Source of the DNA: Mastacembelus armatus | Lineage: Eukaryota; Chordata; Actinopteri; Synbranchiformes; Mastacembelidae | Direction: 5' to 3' | DNA length: 64,000 bases | NCBI RefSeq assembly: GCF_900324485.2 | Contig: NC_046645.1 | Coordinates: 11,745,824-11,809,823, forward strand | Part shown: positions 12,130 to 23,900 of the stretch, piece after piece | Layout of the letters: each line of letters starts with the position of its first letter | How positions within the stretch are numbered: the first letter of the stretch is position 1 | The notes under the pieces: model-generated | Seen by the model: the letters and a program-made list of their open reading frames with translations, nothing else | What the model was told of the DNA's origin: nothing | Databases searched by the model: none | Translations under genes and position numbers: made by a program

Positions 12130-12205
12130 AGAATAACTGCTGTTACAATTGAATTTCCCCTTGGGGATTAATAAAGCACTTCTTTTTCTTCTTCTTCTTT
12201 GAAAT
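12130..12205 (+). mobile_element. Rex1-type LINE 3' tail (severely 5'-truncated)
   Basis: The sequence reads 'aatttccccttggggattaa' then 'taaagcacttct' and a TTCTTC-type tail. This is the characteristic 3' end of Rex1-like LINEs, and the same kind of end closes the large copy near 61920-61980. No coding part remains. Confidence 0.6.
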
Positions 12206-12594
12206 ATGTTATGTTTGAAATATGTCATAATATTTTAGTAATGACATAAAAATGTATAAACTTCAATCAAGAAACTAACTTGTATAAGTAAATAAATTAC
12301 AATTCATAAGCTTAGCATGAGCTATATTTTTGGTTGACATGATCATCACATTTTGGCCTTCTCTCCAACCACAGTCACAACCAAATGCACGTCTCTGGTT
12401 AACTTTCTCACTTTACTGTGCAATCAAGTATTGATAACTGATGAGTTTCAGTGGGGTTAATATGTGAGCCTGTCCATGATCTAGATGTTCACATTTTGGA
12501 TATAGCTTAATATGACTTTGTGGCATGCGTATGATCAAGTCTTGCCATCGAGTTGGAAATGGAATGTATCATCACATGTGATGCAGAAAGGCCC

Positions 12595-12675
12595 CAAGGT
12601 TACAAAGGATTTAAATCCAGAACCTTTTTGCTGTGAGACAACAGTACTAACCATCACACAGCTGTGCTGCCCAAT
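12595..12675 (-). mobile_element. SINE fragment (tRNA-like head)
   Basis: The piece reads 'tttgctgtgagacaacagta' and then 'ctaaccatcacacagctgtg'. This is the reverse complement of the head of the SINE at 2513. Only the head is present. Confidence 0.5.
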
Positions 12676-14997
12676 GTCATATTTTTGAACATTTTAATTC
12701 AATTTTAAGGCTGTGTGAAGATTGGAAATTATCTGTGTTCAGGCACAGTGACCTGGTATTTAGCATGTTGTCTGTGAAACCACTCAGTCTAAAAAAACAA
12801 CCATTAAAGCTGAATGAACAGAACCAATTCAGGGTTTTCTCTAAGTCTACTATACTCAAGATTGAGGGGACAGGTCCAAACACAGATGTGGACCAACTTC
12901 CACTTCCACTTATCAGTTGTAACATCATTGTTATCATTATTACAGTTTTTAAGCAATTGCACAATATTGCCAGGTGATGGCAACATTGTCCATGGTATGC
13001 CTATACTCCACACAAGGCAAAAAACAAGTGTGTGATTGTGTGTTTTTGTGTGATACTTTAGTATTTTAATGACTTTATGAGGACTATATTGTTCACACAG
13101 CTACTCATTGGACTTTATTTCTTTTTTTTTTTGATAGGTTTGGTCAAATTTGCATCATACAACCACCACTACAGGTGCAGAAGACTGCCATGTATCCACT
13201 ATTTTAAAATATATTTTTTGACTTTTCTGCTCACTAGTTTGACCATAATGTAAGTCTCAAAATATGGTTGTCCTGTGTAGTCACACCCATTTAACTTTTT
13301 AATGGGTATTGTGGCCCATATAAATCTACTAATAATTAGCCTCAAACGTATATACATTAATCTTCATATTTGCCCCATAAGTCCCAAACACACACATTGA
13401 TGTATTTTTTTCTAATCCAATCTATATCATTACTTTCTTTTTTTTTTCAAATTAGCTGAGCTTCTTGATATTCTGTATTTCCTGTAACTTGCGGTAGTAC
13501 CCCACATGCTACTATTATCCCTAGTTGGGAATCCCTGTTTTAAACAAAACTGTTTGGTAAAGGCCCTTCCTTATGTCACGTTGTCCTCCATAAAACCCTG
13601 TCAAGTAGACAGAATGATTGATTCTTATTAATAATATGTTAATGTACTGGGTAGAACAGGAAAAGTTTGGTAAAGTTTTTAATGAAAAGGAAGCAGAATC
13701 TTCAAGTTTGTTGAGTTCAAAAGACAACAAACATCACAATCAACTAAAGTGTCAGATATTGGGCTCCTGGGTATAATCTTAACAAAGGCCTCAGACCTTG
13801 CAGCAGAGATCTTAAGGGGTTCATGATGCAACAGCCCTGAAGGTAAGTTTCTAGTGTAAGCTGAGAGGAAACATGTAAAGGCAGGCTGGAGACACTGTGA
13901 ACTCTAGAGGGAGTTCCATGTTTTGTTAGCATGTTTGTGAGAGGGAAAAACCTGAGGTGTAAATCACGATCAGGCCCAAGGCACTTGCACTTCAACACAT
14001 GTGTTCCTATTACATCAGCCCCCAAAAGGCAAACCCTTTGGTGAGCTCTAAAATGTTTCATAAAGTAACAGTTCATTTCAAACACTCAAACAACAATTTC
14101 TTTTTAATTAAAATGGACCTGAGAGGCTTATCAGCTCACTATTTATCATCCCTTTGAATGAAAATAACAATAACACCAAATTAAAAAACACATGGCCCAA
14201 TGCATTGTTAAGTCAAGTGTGTTGAATAGGTTATTTTGATTAGTTGTCAAGAGTGAAACTTTAATCCCCTTATCCAATTGAAGAATTCCCTCAACATGAT
14301 GTGACATATGTGGCAAAATAATTGCAAAACATTTTGTAATCATTTATGGCTCAAGATCATTTGTATGAACTTCTATCTCAATATCGCAAAAGACCATTTG
14401 CTAATTACACCAAAAATGCATAAAGTAGTGCAAGGTGTAATAAATGCTATATAGTGAAATTATACAATAAAAAAAAAATCTATGATTAAAGAACACATTG
14501 TGCAAAACAGCATTATATTTCCAGAAGTCTATGAAATCAACACGGTTTTCAAATAGGCCTAAGTGAAGTGGGGACATTTTTTTTATTCAATTGAATGAAA
14601 AAGTGTGTCCATAAAAAAGAAATGAGCGAGCACATGATGTCACATGAACAGCCTGTATTCAAAACTTTTATAATTCTTCTTTTAATACATCTTCACTCTT
14701 TGCACAGAACAACATGTGTTCTGTATTTTATTAGTTCATTTTTAATTTTATTAACATAGGGCATTGATTGGGCAAACTCTTGCTTTTGATGACTAAATCT
14801 CTTCTATGGGTAAATAAATAGGACAGTATGTTGTTATTTATTGAATCCATTTTTATAGCTGTTTTCAAAAGATGATTTGAGTGCGAGATTCTTTTGCTAT
14901 GTAATAATTCCATGTCAAGGCCCAATCCAGACTCTCCAGCCTCACAAACATTTGATTGGTTAATAAGAGGCCACTGAGGCTTGCCATGAGCTAACAT

Positions 14998-15004
14998 TAT
15001 AAAT
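14998..15004 (+). promoter_or_regulatory. TATA box of gene 2
   Basis: TATAAAT lies 74 bases before the ATG at 15072. Spacing matches the other plus-strand receptors. Confidence 0.55.
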
Positions 15005-15071
15005 CGACACCTTTAAACATGCTTTGACCCCGTCCTGGTGACTCTGCCCCATCAGGACCCGGGAGCAAGAA

Positions 15072-18000
15072 ATGTCACCACTGATAACAGGAACATTTTT
15101 CTTCCAGATTCTGTCGGCATTTGGAGCAGTGGTGGTAGAAGCTTCTCCTTGTCAAATACTGGGCAGCCCAGAGTTTCCTCTGCTGTCTAAAGAAGGAGAT
15201 GTGACGATTGGTGGAGCCTTTTCCATCCACAGCAAAATCACACAACCTACACTTTCCTTTACAGAAAAACCAACACGTCTCACATGTTACAGGTAATTAT
15301 GAGAACTGTAAAAATAATAATAATTATAATAATAAAAAAAAAACTTTGTTGTTGTTACAGTGAATTCAAGATGACATTTTACTCTTTTTATCTCAGTGTC
15401 AACCTCAGGGAGTTTCGATTTGCTCAGACTATGATCTTTGCAATTGAAGAAATAAACAAGAGTGCCTTTCTCCTTCCCAATGTTTCTATTGGATACCGTA
15501 TATATGACAACTGTGGCTCAACGTTATCCTCAATGCGTGCAGTGATGGCACTAATTAATGGTGATGACTGGGCTGTGGAAAACATTTGTTTTGGTCAATC
15601 AGCTGTTCATGCTATTATCGGGGAATCTGAATCCTCCTCGACCATTGTTCTGTCACGCACTACAGGACCATTCAAAATACCAGTGGTAAGCAAGCTGTCT
15701 ATGTGCACTGTATCAATGTGTATATTATCTCATTATTACCTCCTTATTCTGTCTCATTCTTTGTGAATTCTCAGATAAGTCATTCAGCTACTTGTGAATG
15801 TTTGAGTAGCAGAAAGGAGTATCCATCTTTCTTTCGAACCATTGCCAGTGATCTCTACCAAAGCCAAGCTCTCGCCCAGCTGGTCAAGCACTTTGGCTGG
15901 ACCTGGGTCGGAGCAGTCAACAGCGACAGTGACTACGGTAACAACGGCATGGCCATCTTCCTTGCTGCTGCTGAAGAGGAAGGAGTGTGTGTGGAGTATA
16001 CAGAGAAATTTCACAGGGCAGATCCGGGAAAACTCATGAAAGTGATAGAAGTGATCCAAAAGAGCACTGCACAGGTTATTGTTGGTTTCCTGGCTCATGT
16101 AGAGATGAACAACCTTCTAGAGCAGTTGAGCCTACACAACATAACAGGACGACAGTTCATTGGTGTGGAGGCCTGGATCACTGCTGACAGCCTTGTCACT
16201 CCCACCAGCTTTAGTGTGCTGGGAGGTTCATTGGGCTTTGCTGTGCAAAAGGCCAATATCAGTGGCTTGGATAATTTTTTAACCAAAGATTTCTGGGAGA
16301 CAGTGTTTAAGTGCAAGGAGACAAAGGGGAATAACATGACAGGCACAGCAAATTGTAAAGAAAACCAAGATCTTACGGAGCTAAAAGATTATGATGATGA
16401 CGTGGCAGAGCTGAGATACTCCAGTAATATATACAAAGCTGTCTATGCTGTGGCCTATTCTCTGCACAGCATGCTAAAATGCTCAAACAGTCAGGGATGT
16501 GACAAGACAATGAAGGTTATGCCCTGGCAGGTAAAATAAACTAATCACTAAACTGGTTATGTTTTTAGCTTTGTAAATCAATATATGACAATACACTGAC
16601 ATTCAGTACTGTCTTACTGCTTTTAAGGTAGTGGAGTCTCTAAAGCGGGTGAATTTTACTGTTAAGAATGAAGATCAGGTGTGGTTTGACAGCACTGGAG
16701 CAACTGTGGCCCGATATGATGTGGTGAATTGGCAGCGCGGATCAGATGGATCAGTCCAGTTTAAACCTGTCGGATATTATGACGCCTCCCTGCCTCCAGG
16801 AAAAAAGTTTGTCCTCAAGACTGAAGCCATAGTGTGGCCAGGAGAAAACACGGAGGTAAGTATTTTAACTGAGAGTAAAACACTCATTTAAGTATATGAT
16901 TGCCCATAGCCATTTTCCACCCTGTAATGACGTTTTTAACATTTTTTACATTGTTTCTTTTATTCAAAGGTGCCCATGTCAGTGTGCAGTGAGAGCTGTC
17001 GTCCAGGGACTCATAAAGTCCTTCGGAAAGGAAAACCTGTCTGCTGTTATGATTGTATACCATGTGCAGAGGGAGAAATCAGCAACACCACAGGTACCAC
17101 AGGCCTGACATGTAGCAGTCTGCACACAATGTTTGTTTGTCACACTCTCTGCATCATGTTAAAATTTGTGATGGTACATTCTCTTCTTTACAATTTTAGG
17201 TTTTATTAAATTTTATTAAATTACAATAACAGTAAAACTATTTGCATTACAGATTCTAATGGATGCAAAAAGTGTCCTGAGGAGTTTTGGTCCAATCAAA
17301 ACAGAGATGCATGTATACTGAAAAATGCTGAGTACCTCTCCTTCACTGAGGTTATGGGACAAATACTTGTGTTTTTTACTTTCTTTGGTGTGCTGCTTAC
17401 TGTAATCGTGGCCACTCTATTTCTAATCAATAAGGACACTCCCTTAGTCAGGGCCAATAACTCTGAGCTGAGCTTCCTGCTGCTCTTCTCCTTGACTCTG
17501 TGTTTCCTGTGTTCTCTGACCTTCATCGGCCGGCCCTCTGACTGGTCCTGCATGCTGAGACACACAGCATTCGGCATCACCTTTGTCCTCTGTATTTCTT
17601 GTATTCTCGGAAAAACAATAGTTGTGTTAATGGCCTTCAAAGCTACACTTCCAGGTAGTAATGTGATGAAATGGTTTGGGCCTGTACAACAGAGACTCAG
17701 TGTCCTGGCTTTCACTCTCATACAAATTTTAATTTGCATACTTTGGCTGGCAATCAACCCTCCCTTTCCTTATAAAAATATTAACCTCTATAAGGATAAG
17801 ATTATTCTTGAGTGTGCCCTGGGATCACCTGTGTGGTTCTGGGCTGTGTTAGGATACATTGGACTGTTAGCTGTCCTGTGTTTTGTACTGGCTTTCCTGG
17901 CCCGGAAACTACCTGATAATTTTAACGAAGCCAAGTTTATCACCTTCAGCATGCTGATATTCTGTGCAGTCTGGATCACTTTTATCCCAGCATATGTCAG

Positions 18001-18148
18001 CTCTCCTGGGAAGTTTACTGTGGCTGTGGAGATATTTGCCATTCTGGCTTCGAGTTATGGGATACTTTTATGTATATTTGCACCAAAATGCTTCATTATT
18101 GTACTCAAACCTGAGCTTAACACAAAAAAACATCTAATGGGGAAATAA
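15072..18148 (+). CDS. Gene 2: OlfC/V2R-like class C olfactory receptor
   Basis: This receptor of 837 residues has the canonical six exons: 15072-15292, 15397-15685, 15775-16530, 16628-16855, 16970-17093 and 17253-18148. Every junction is GT-AG and the joined frame is open. The order is a signal peptide (about residues 1-25), the flytrap ligand domain to about 498, a nine-cysteine linker (499-560) and seven membrane segments. Pocket residues of amino-acid-sensing class C receptors are present: the Ser of GESESS, the Thr of ISHSAT, the Asp of IASD, the Tyr of SDYG and the Glu of GVEAW. A polyadenylation signal AATAAA lies at 18254. Its 7TM exon is nearly identical to that of gene 4 over about 600 bases, although the ligand domains differ clearly. 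Confidence 0.93.
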
Positions 18149-19024
18149 TTATTGTATAAAATCTAGATATTAAGGACACTTTACTATATATTTTCCTACA
18201 TTTCTTGGCTTGGCTTGGATGTTGACACGACTTGGGCACACTATTCATTTGATAATAAATGCTATTTAGCTTCATTTTTTAATCTGTACTAAAATATACA
18301 CAAAGTTTACATAACAACAATAGGTATTTTTCAGTCAATTTAACATTGTTAACTGGCAGTTAACAAGTATCTTAGATGCTATGATGTACTGAATCCTGCC
18401 TTCTGTATATGATAGTACAGAAAGTAATAAAAAAGATTCAATTAAAAGGCCTTGCTAAGGGCTTACTGAAGCTCTGAGGATTGAATCCGTATTCTATATA
18501 TATATATATAGAAGGGTCTATATGATAAAAGGTATAATAAAATTAATTGTATTAATCCCAGAGCAGGGAAAATCATCTGTTATATAAGCACACAGGTAGA
18601 AAAAAACTGTAAATAAGAGTAAAAATATAGAGATAGATAAGAATACCAAAAAATACCAGACACTTGCTACTTAAAAAAGTGAATATGCCACAAAATTCGC
18701 AGGATTTGACCTTGTAGCTTTACTTTCATTCAAATGCATTACTATATAATGGCAATCTCTTAACATAGTAAAGTAAATGGACTGATTTTGACTTTCAGTC
18801 ATTGTTTTTCAGTAGTTTAACCTTTCCGTTCTAACCCAGAAAGTGACTAAACAACCTCTAAACTATCAAACAGCTAACAGACATTATTATTATTTGTATG
18901 TTATACTCTTCTACTGGCCTGCTAGGGATTTTAATGTTGCAAATTATCTTTAAAATTGTTCAAACATTATATGAACTTTTTTTCACATTTTTTCAAATAA
19001 TAAAATAAATAATAAAAAATAGGC
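18149..19024. other. Spacer after gene 2
   Basis: AT-rich non-coding sequence holding the gene 2 polyadenylation signal and a short (TA)n near 18495-18515. I see no gene in it. Confidence 0.5.
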
Positions 19025-19440
19025 CAGAGTTTTCATTAGAAACAAGACAGTGAGTGAGTTTGAAAAATTAGGTTATAAATTCAGAGCAATTGCCAAAAAA
19101 CTGTCAATAGGTGCAGTTCAAAGGCCCCTCACTAGTCCTAAAACAGGACGAAGTCTGCCACAAACTGGGAGGTGCAAGCATGAGTCTTCCATGTGTTACC
19201 CCAGGAGTGAAAATGGGCAGGATCTGTGATGGTCTGGGGCTGTTTTGCTGCAGGACCAGTTGGAGATCTCCAGAAAATCCAGGCACTACTCAACCAGCAT
19301 GGTTGTCATTCCCTCTCACAGCGTTGTGCTATATCTTCAGAAAGTGGACTGATTAATACTATTTTTGTCCTGCAGCAAAACAAAAAAACCCCAAACACGT
19401 GGGTTCTGTACAAATGAATTACAAAAAAAAAGGATTGTGT
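19025..19440 (+). mobile_element. Tc1-like transposon fragment
   Basis: The plus strand encodes pieces of Tc1-type transposase: VMVWGCFAAG near 19226-19255, DLQKIQALLNQHGCHS after it, and FVLQQNKK near 19365-19385. These match the conserved MVWGCF and LQQDNDPKH regions. In the last block the DNDPKH part of the catalytic stretch is degraded. The copy is partial, split across two frames, and no terminal repeats were recognised. Confidence 0.7.
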
Positions 19441-20851
19441 GCTATCAGTAATAATATGACCTCATTGGTTATCTGTAATGTTAAAATTCATGTTTTGTCT
19501 TGTTATCCTAGGAAATAAAGTTGTTGCATTCCAAATAGTACAGTACGTCAATAAACTTGAATGAAACCAAACCTACATAGTAAAAATTTCAAGGCATATA
19601 CAGCATATATGGTGTATTTTTTATAGAGGTTGATATAAAACTGCCCATAAAACATTTAAAAATAATTTCTCAACTGTACAGTGCTTGATTGTGGTGGTCT
19701 GTTGCTGTTGCTTTTGTTTAATCAATCCCTGTCACACACTAACCAGAAAGCTAGAAAAAGAAAATTACAAAATAAGAGTTTGCACAGGTAAATGGATGTT
19801 ATCTGTTGTCACACACAGAAAAGGGAAAAGGGAGAACCTTCTAGTAGGCCATAAGGTGCATAGGATGACAAATCACTGGGCCGATGAAGAGGAGACAGCT
19901 GTTGCTAGTTTAAAAAATGATAATCAGCATTATTACTTTAGTTAAATCTTATTTTAATCCCAGCTATTGTTCCCTAAATATAATCATGTTGTTGTTTTTA
20001 CCTTAACCCTATCCACGTTGTTTTTAAAGGCAAAGCCAGTAATTTCTTGCTTAAAGAAAAGTATGCTCAGATTTATTTCTGTAATCACAGTGATGCAGAT
20101 ACAGCACTTGATAAGGACATGTTGAGCTAAGTACATGGTGGAGTCACAACTATTGACCTACATCTTTGGTCCAAATGACCACTAACACTCATTTGAAGAG
20201 GTGATAACTATTGAAGCTGGCATGTAGACAACAGCTCCACCTTCTATGCATTGTTGCACTAAACTAAAGCATTGTTGCACCCTTATTTAATGCACCTACA
20301 ATTTAACCCATTACCAGCTACCATTAATTTTTGTGCACAAGCTCAAAAGTAAAGTAAAAAAAAATGCTACTGTTTTTCAGCTCTATTTTTTTCTAAACAA
20401 AGTCAGACTAAGTATAAGAGACGCTTAACCAAGGTTACAGAGATGCAAATGTGGTAGAAATGTAAGTTTTTCTCGTCAACTCTTTTGTTTGAGTAGACAG
20501 AGAATATCGGGCAACATAACATGGCACAACATATCTGAACACATTCTGAATATTGGTTGATGATGATTCCACTAAAACAAGCTTTGTTTAGAAGAATAAA
20601 TAAAATCAGGAGACTTTTCAAACAACATAGAATTTTTCCAGGTTGTTTGAAAACTGAATCTGGTACAGATAAAAGCACACATTGTGCCCCATCTCACAGG
20701 CAGGATGGTGTAGTTTAATAACTTGTAATGCAATATAAAATAATGTAATGATAACAATGTTCTTAAAACAGATCATAATGTCTGAAACAGGTACAGCAGC
20801 AGTCTGACATCCCATTTGATTTGATATGAGGAACTCAGTCATCTACAGAAG
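19441..20851. other. Spacer upstream of gene 3
   Basis: AT-rich non-coding sequence. Short open frames on both strands (for example 19685-19945 and 20403-20842) show no family features. I see no gene here. Confidence 0.45.
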
Positions 20852-20858
20852 TATAAAG
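20852..20858 (+). promoter_or_regulatory. TATA box of gene 3
   Basis: TATAAAG lies 87 bases before the ATG at 20939. This is the longest such spacing among the receptors here. Confidence 0.5.
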
Positions 20859-20938
20859 CTCTGCCCATTACAGGAAGAGACATGTACTTATAATAGAGTA
20901 CAGGTCTGTATGTACAAGTGTGTGCTGCTGTGAACCAG

Positions 20939-23900
20939 ATGAGTGACTCAGTCCATGTAATGTTACTGTTGTTACTGCTTTTTATGGGGACTTATGGAAC
21001 AGAGGAAGACACTGCACAGTGTAAGATGCTGGGGAGCCCAGAGTTTCCTCTGTTATCTAAAAAAGGAGATTTCACTATTGGAGGAACATTTTCCATCCAT
21101 AGCCAAATCTCAAAGCCTCCGCTGTCCTTCACAGACACTCCAGAGCCTCTGATATGCTCTAGGTATTGTTTGTTGTCTCCTTTTCTTATTTATAGTGTAA
21201 AAGAGTTATGTAAATTCTGATCTGTTCTTTTGCCTTTCAGGATAAATTTCAGAGAATTTCGTTTTGCCCAGACAATGATTTTTGCTATTGAGGAGATCAA
21301 CAACAGCAGCTCTCTACTGCCTAATATCTCAATTGGTTATAAAGTATTTGACACCTGTGGTTCAACTCTGCCTTCAACACGCGCAGTGATGGGTGCGATG
21401 AATGGGCACGAAAGGACTGTGGGAAAAACCTGCTCCGGCCAGTCATCTGTTCATGCCATCATAGGAGCCTCTGAGTCCTCTTCGACCATTGTGATGCTAC
21501 AAATTTTGGGGATTTTCCAAATACCAGTGGTAAATATTTGTAATATTTATTTTTTTGAAATGTTTTTCCCTTTAAAAAAAAAAAATACTGAAACAGAACA
21601 ATTTGTTAATATTTTGGTGTTTAGGTGATTAATTTTTATGATAGGACAGTGTAATGTAATTACAATAATATAATAATATAATACTTTTTAAGTTCAAAAT
21701 ATTATTCAGCTTCACTTAACTTCTATTCTTAACTTCTTGTCATCAAGATCTGTCTGTTACCTCTTTCCTAATATCGTTACCTGTCCCTGTCTGTATCTGT
21801 TGTGGCAGGACGGTTTAGACAGGTAATTATTGAACTCAGTGCTAACCTATGTGCAATGCTGAGGTTTATATATGTACAAAATGACCACTTGCTTGCTGTC
21901 ATATATTTATATAATACTGTTTATTTTAATTATGTGGTTTAGCGGGTCACTGAAAACACAGTGCTTTCAGTGTTTAACAGTGAGGTGTTGTTCTTAGAGC
22001 CCAATGCATGCAATATATTCCGGAGTGTTTATTATTATTTACCTTAATTTCAGGGTAGAGGAATGACAGCACTCCAGCAGTTACCCAAGTGTGGATCACA
22101 TTTTGAAGTTTGGATATAATATAAATAACTTATTACTCTTTTACACCAATATGTGATTCTTAGACAAACAAAGTACAAATTGCTGTATAGTAAAAACAAA
22201 AAAGAAACAAAACTTAAAAAACTAAATTACTTAAAAACTTAAAAATGTATAATTTCAAACTTAAAATGTATAAACACAATAAAATGAAACTAGATACAAA
22301 ATAAAATATACAAATTAAGATCATCAGTGAAAGGAAAGCATTAGACACAGCACCTGGTGCAGACTTTATCAATTAAATGTTATTAATGTATTTTTGTTTT
22401 TCTCCCTTTATTGTTTATAAGATCAGCCACTTCGCCACATGTGCTTGCCTGAGTAACAGAAAAGACTATCCCTCCTTCTTCAGAACTATACCCAGTGACT
22501 ACTATCAGAGCAGAGCCCTGGCAAAGCTGGTAAAGCACTTTGGCTGGACATGGGTTGGGGCCATTAGAAGCGACAATGACTACGGTAATGATGGCATGGC
22601 AACATTTATCAGAGCTGCAAATCAGGAGGGGGTTTGTGTTGAGTATTCAGAAGCCATTTCAAGAACTGACTCAAGTGAGGAGGTTGCCAGGGTGGTCCGA
22701 TTGATCCGTAGCAGCAGTGCAAGAGTTTTGGTAGCTTTCCTTGCCCAGAGTGAGTTGGACATTCTGCTTGAGGAAGCTTTGAACCAGAACCTGACTGGAC
22801 TGCAGTGGGTGGGCAGTGAGTCTTGGATTACAGCAGGTCATTTGGCCAATAGGAGGTACTCTGGCATTCTGTCAGGGTCTCTGGGTTTCACCATTAGAAA
22901 AGCAAAAATCTCAGGCCTGAGAGACTTTCTTTTACAAGTTAATCCAAGTCAGGACCCTCAGAATAACCTGCTGAGAGAGTTTTGGGAAGCAGCATTTGAA
23001 TGCAAATTTCAATCTAGTGCACTTGGTCAGACCCAGTGCACTGGCTCTGAGAGACTTCAAGATATCAACAATACTTTCACAGATGTGTCACAGTTAAGGA
23101 TCTCTAACTGTGTGTATAAGGCTGTGTATGCTGTGGCTCATGCCATACATAACATATTAAAATGTGGACAAAGTGGTGATAGGATGAATCAGACATGTAT
23201 TTGGGAGGAAAATTTTGAGGCAAAACAGGTAAAAGGTCATTTTCATGAGTTATGTAAATATATATTCAAATAATACACAGTTTTTTGTAGTTTAAGTACA
23301 CCACTTTTCTCTGTTGGTAGATTGCAAAACATCTCCAAGATGTGAATTTCACCCTTCAGTCAGGAGAAAGGGTGTATTTTGATGGAAATGGAGACCCTGC
23401 AGCAGTTTATGACCTGGTGAACTGGCAGAGAAATCAAGCAGGCGATACTGTGTTTGTGACTGTAGGTAATTACAATGCTTCCGAACCAAATGGAAAAGAG
23501 TTTACCATGAATGGAATAAACATAACATGGGCTGCTGAGTCCCTGGAGGTATCTAACATCTTAATGTATGAAATATTCAGTGTGCAGTTTGATGTGTGTC
23601 ACTTGTGTGTGCAGGATGCAAAAACATATAGAGTATAACAGTGGCCAACAGCACTAATTTGAAAATTTATTTAAAACTTTTTTACATTACGTGCTGTGCA
23701 TTTTCAAAGTGTTTATCATTTCTGACTAATCAGTAAAAGTGTCCCATTAAACATAGCTTTGGAAGTTATATGGAGCTTTAGAATATTTTGCAATTAATAA
23801 TGAATAATAATAATAATGGAATAATAACAGAGGTTTAACTGTCATTTCCCATCACATTGTTTATCATGTTTGCGTGTCACAAAACAGAGGCTGTAGGGTT

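Larger units (their letters stand above)
10498..14997. other. Non-coding part of the divergent spacer, right half
   Basis: No gene is supported. Contents I can name are the TAATTAG cluster at 11620-11740, simple (TA)n near 11905-11930, (AC)n near 11985-12007, a Rex1-type LINE tail at 12130-12205 and a SINE fragment at 12595-12675. The remaining sequence is AT-rich and unassigned. Confidence 0.5.

Noticed and set aside
20918-20938. GTG start upstream of gene 3
   Set aside because: A standard ATG at 20939 gives a good signal peptide, and vertebrate nuclear genes rarely start with GTG.
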